NCBI RefSeq assembly: GCF_002213425.1
Contig: NZ_NJGV01000009.1
Span: 179,802-243,801 of the forward strand
Reading direction: 5' to 3'
Origin: Herbaspirillum aquaticum
GTDB taxonomy: Bacteria > Pseudomonadota > Gammaproteobacteria > Burkholderiales > Burkholderiaceae_D
Length of the DNA stretch: 64,000 bases
Numbering within the stretch: position 1 is the first letter of the stretch; every line of letters starts with the position of its first letter. This document shows, piece after piece, positions 62,074-64,000 of this stretch. The notes beneath the pieces are model-generated. The model saw only the letters and a list, made by a program, of their open reading frames with translations. It made no database searches and was not told where the DNA came from. A program made the position numbers and the translations under genes.

Positions 62074-62575
62074 AGTGCAGCCGGTAGCAAGCGGTGAAGG
62101 CGCGCTTCATGTATTGCTGCACCGAACTGAGCGACACCTCCAGCCGCGCCGCGATCTCGGCATAGGCCAGGCCATCGAGCTGGGACAGCAGGAAGGCACT
62201 GCGTACCTTGGGCGGCAAGCCGGCCAGCATGGCGTCGACTTCGTTGAGGGTCTCCAGCACCAGCAACTGGGCTTCGGGCGAAGGCAGGTGCTCGGGCGGC
62301 ATCTGCGCAAGCATTTCCAGGAAGGCGGCTTCCAGCGCGCAGCGGCGGAAATGGTCGATCATCAGGCCGCGCGCGATGGTGGCCAGCAGCGTGCGCACTT
62401 CATCGAGATAGAAATCGCGGCGCGAGACCATCATGCGCACGAAGGTATCCTGCGCCAGGTCGGCGGCCAGCTCGGCGTTGTCGGTACGGCGGCGCAGCCA
62501 GCCCAGCAGCCACCGGTGATGCCCGGTGTAGAGGCCAGCAATGTCGTGAGCACGGGAAGGAGCGAGGTCGGCCAT
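62063..62575 (-). CDS. FecI-like ECF sigma factor
   Basis: The 170-residue iron-starvation sigma factor has region 2 (LAADLAQDTFVRMMVSRRDF, TIARGLMIDHFRRCALE) and region 4 (VRSAFLLSQLDGLAYAEIAARLEVSLSSVQQYMKRA across the helix-turn-helix). It is first in the set and directly downstream of a Fur-like palindrome. The ribosome site is weak. It should drive transcription of the receptor gene. Confidence 0.92.
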   Translation of the reverse strand: MADLAPSRAHDIAGLYTGHHRWLLGWLRRRTDNAELAADLAQDTFVRMMVSRRDFYLDEVRTLLATIARGLMIDHFRRCALEAAFLEMLAQMPPEHLPSPEAQLLVLETLNEVDAMLAGLPPKVRSAFLLSQLDGLAYAEIAARLEVSLSSVQQYMKRAFTACYRLHYGS

Positions 62576-62587
62576 GACCGCAAGATG

Positions 62588-62608
62588 TAATGAGAACGTG
62601 TCTCATTA
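62588..62608. promoter_or_regulatory. Fur-box-like palindrome before the FecI gene
   Basis: TAATGAGA, five bases, TCTCATTA is a perfect inverted repeat ending 13 bases from the sigma start. It overlaps a minus-strand TATAAT (62605-62610 read in reverse). Position and sequence suit iron-dependent repression by Fur. Confidence 0.65.
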
Positions 62609-62657
62609 TAATCTGGAAATGACGCGGCGGGTCGATGCGGTTTGGGGACGATATGAA

Positions 62658-62688
62658 ACAAAAAGCCCCGGCACGAAGGCCGGGGCTT
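62658..62688 (-). terminator. Intrinsic terminator of the livK-like gene
   Basis: AAGCCCCGGC and GCCGGGGCTT form a perfect 10-base stem with a six-base loop. On the minus strand TTTTTGTTT follows. It lies 58 bases after the binding-protein stop. Confidence 0.92.
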
Positions 62689-62745
62689 GTCACTGCTGCT
62701 CCCTACGGAACCGCGAAGGTCCCGGAGGTGAAGCTTGATGTCAAA

Positions 62746-63891
62746 TTACTTGACCACGCTCAGCAGGGTACGCTTGCCGCCCTTGTAGGTGTACAGGGTC
62801 AGGGTGCCGTTCAGGATGTCGCCCTTGGCGTCGAAGGCGATTTCACCGGTGACGCCCTTGTGCTTGATCTTGGCCAGAACCGGCAGGTAGACCTTGGGGT
62901 CGGACGAGCCGGCTTGTTTCATGGCGTCAGCCAGGGTCATCAGCGCATCGTAGGTGTACGGTGCGTAAATCACGACGTCCTGGTTGAACTTCTTCTTGTA
63001 GGCAGCCTTGAAGTCTTCCAGCGGCTTCTTGCCAGCTTCGGTCACGCCACCGGCTTCGGCGCAGACCACTTCGCTGTCCTTCAGGCCAGCACCGGCCAGG
63101 CTCGGCAGTTCGGTGGTGCAGATACCGTCACCGCCCATGAACTTGGCAGCCACACCCAGCTGATCCATCTGGCGCAGCATCGGGCCGGCCACGGCATCCA
63201 TGCCGCCGAAGAAGACCAGGTCAGGCTTCTTGGACTTGACCGAGGTCAGGATGGCGTTGAAGTCGGTAGCCTTGTCGGTGGTGTACTGGGTGGCCACGAT
63301 GGTGGCACCGGCAGCCAGGGCGCTCTTGCGGAATTCTTCAGCCACGCCTTGACCGTAGGCAGTGCGGTCGTCAATGACGGCCACGTTCTTGCCCTTGAGT
63401 TCATTGACGGCATAACGGCCCAGGACGCCACCGAGCTGGCCATCGTTGGCCACCACGCGGAAGGCGGTGTTGAAGCCTTGCTGGGTGTACTTGGGGTTGG
63501 TCGCCGAGGGCGAGATCTGCGGGATGCCGGCGTCGTAGTAGATCTTGGAGGCCGGGATGGTGGTACCGGAGTTCATGTGGCCAACCACGCCCTTGACCTT
63601 GGCATCGACCAGGGCCTGGGCCACGGTGGTGGCTTGCTTCGGATCGGAAGCGTCATCCTGCGGGACCAGCTGGAAGGTGACCTTCTTGCCGCCGATCTCG
63701 AAGCCCTTGGCATTGAGTTCGTCCACGGCCATGCGGGCGCCGTTCTCGTTGTCCTTGCCGATGTGTGCATTGGGACCGGTCAGAGGAGCGACGTGACCGA
63801 TCTTGATGACTTCTTGTGCTTGCGCTGCCCCTGCAAACGAGAACGCTGCCACCAGTGCCGTAGCGACAGGAATCATTTTGATTTTTTGCAT
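62746..63891 (-). CDS. Branched-chain amino-acid-binding protein (LivK/LivJ type)
   Basis: The 381-residue precursor has a signal peptide ending GAAQAQ, then EVIKIGHVAPLTGPNAHIGK, the typical LivJ/LivK start. Other marks are VVGHMNSGTTIPASKIY, ISPSATNPKYTQQGF and FRVVANDGQLGG, and APYTYDALMTLADAM near the C-terminus. It captures leucine, isoleucine or valine, or a related amino acid, for a Liv-type ABC importer whose membrane genes are not in the window. The gene stands alone with its own terminator and an upstream promoter region extending to the window edge. Confidence 0.93.
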   Translation of the reverse strand: MQKIKMIPVATALVAAFSFAGAAQAQEVIKIGHVAPLTGPNAHIGKDNENGARMAVDELNAKGFEIGGKKVTFQLVPQDDASDPKQATTVAQALVDAKVKGVVGHMNSGTTIPASKIYYDAGIPQISPSATNPKYTQQGFNTAFRVVANDGQLGGVLGRYAVNELKGKNVAVIDDRTAYGQGVAEEFRKSALAAGATIVATQYTTDKATDFNAILTSVKSKKPDLVFFGGMDAVAGPMLRQMDQLGVAAKFMGGDGICTTELPSLAGAGLKDSEVVCAEAGGVTEAGKKPLEDFKAAYKKKFNQDVVIYAPYTYDALMTLADAMKQAGSSDPKVYLPVLAKIKHKGVTGEIAFDAKGDILNGTLTLYTYKGGKRTLLSVVK

Positions 63892-64000
63892 GAATTGCTC
63901 CTATTTGTAGTGACCTGCGTTTGAAAAAGACCGGACCTGCATTCGGGCCGATTCTCGACCAGGAATAACTGTGACTGAACGCCTCCTCAAACCAGCGTTA
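63892..64000 (-). promoter_or_regulatory. Upstream region of the livK-like gene
   Basis: The last 109 bases hold no gene. They contain the ribosome site (AGGAGC) of the binding-protein gene. I see no confident promoter. Confidence 0.4.

Overview
The window reads as chromosomal DNA of a GC-rich betaproteobacterium, most likely Herbaspirillum or a close relative. The basis is the high-GC codon use, the Burkholderiales-type sugar genes, and above all a ten-gene operon plus divergent LysR gene whose content and order match the naringenin (flavonoid) degradation cluster fdeR-fdeABCDEFGHIJ that I know from Herbaspirillum seropedicae. No rRNA, tRNA, CRISPR array, prophage or insertion sequence was recognised.

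Bases 1-26400 are a sugar-acid catabolic district. A CUT2-type ABC transporter (permease cut by the left edge, plus ATPase) sits downstream of an L-fucose oxidation operon (L-fuconate dehydratase, L-fucose dehydrogenase, mutarotase), which is divergent from an IclR regulator. Next come an SMP-30 lactonase, a porin and a GbpR-like LysR gene. A ChvE-GguA-GguB multiple-sugar importer follows, in one operon with an IlvD/Edd dehydratase (closest to L-arabinonate dehydratase) and an aldose 1-dehydrogenase. A YtfQRT-YjfF galactofuranose/arabinofuranose-type importer is then divergent from an aldose-epimerase-dgoK-dgoA-dgoD operon (De Ley-Doudoroff galactonate route). Together these import pentoses, hexoses and 6-deoxyhexoses, oxidise them to aldonates, dehydrate them and cleave them.

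Bases 26400-28512 hold an accessory insertion: a two-gene type IV (AbiE-like) toxin-antitoxin pair with an overlapping reading frame. Two near-identical palindromic operators precede it, one of them covering the -10 region and the start codon. It is followed by an MFS transporter, an orphan GT1 glycosyltransferase, a LysR gene and methionine aminopeptidase.

Bases 33118-44084 are a DeoR-controlled operon: a long DeoC aldolase, a bimodular ALDH16-type aldehyde dehydrogenase, an RbsD/FucU mutarotase, a PfkB kinase and a complete ABC importer with an LsrB-like binding protein. It is best explained as uptake and catabolism of a deoxyribose-like sugar. The importer ATPase has a ruined second Walker B motif.

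Bases 44262-47927 carry a DUF3455 lipoprotein, an ECF sigma/anti-sigma pair and a CSS-EAL c-di-GMP phosphodiesterase. Bases 47894-58439 are the fde flavonoid cluster. Bases 58600-62575 are a FecI-FecR-TonB receptor iron-signalling set with a Fur-like box. The window ends with a LivK-type amino-acid-binding protein.

Starts were chosen by Shine-Dalgarno spacing and family length, and several are shorter than the longest open frame. Functions are inferred from remembered family sequences and visible motifs; no database search was run.
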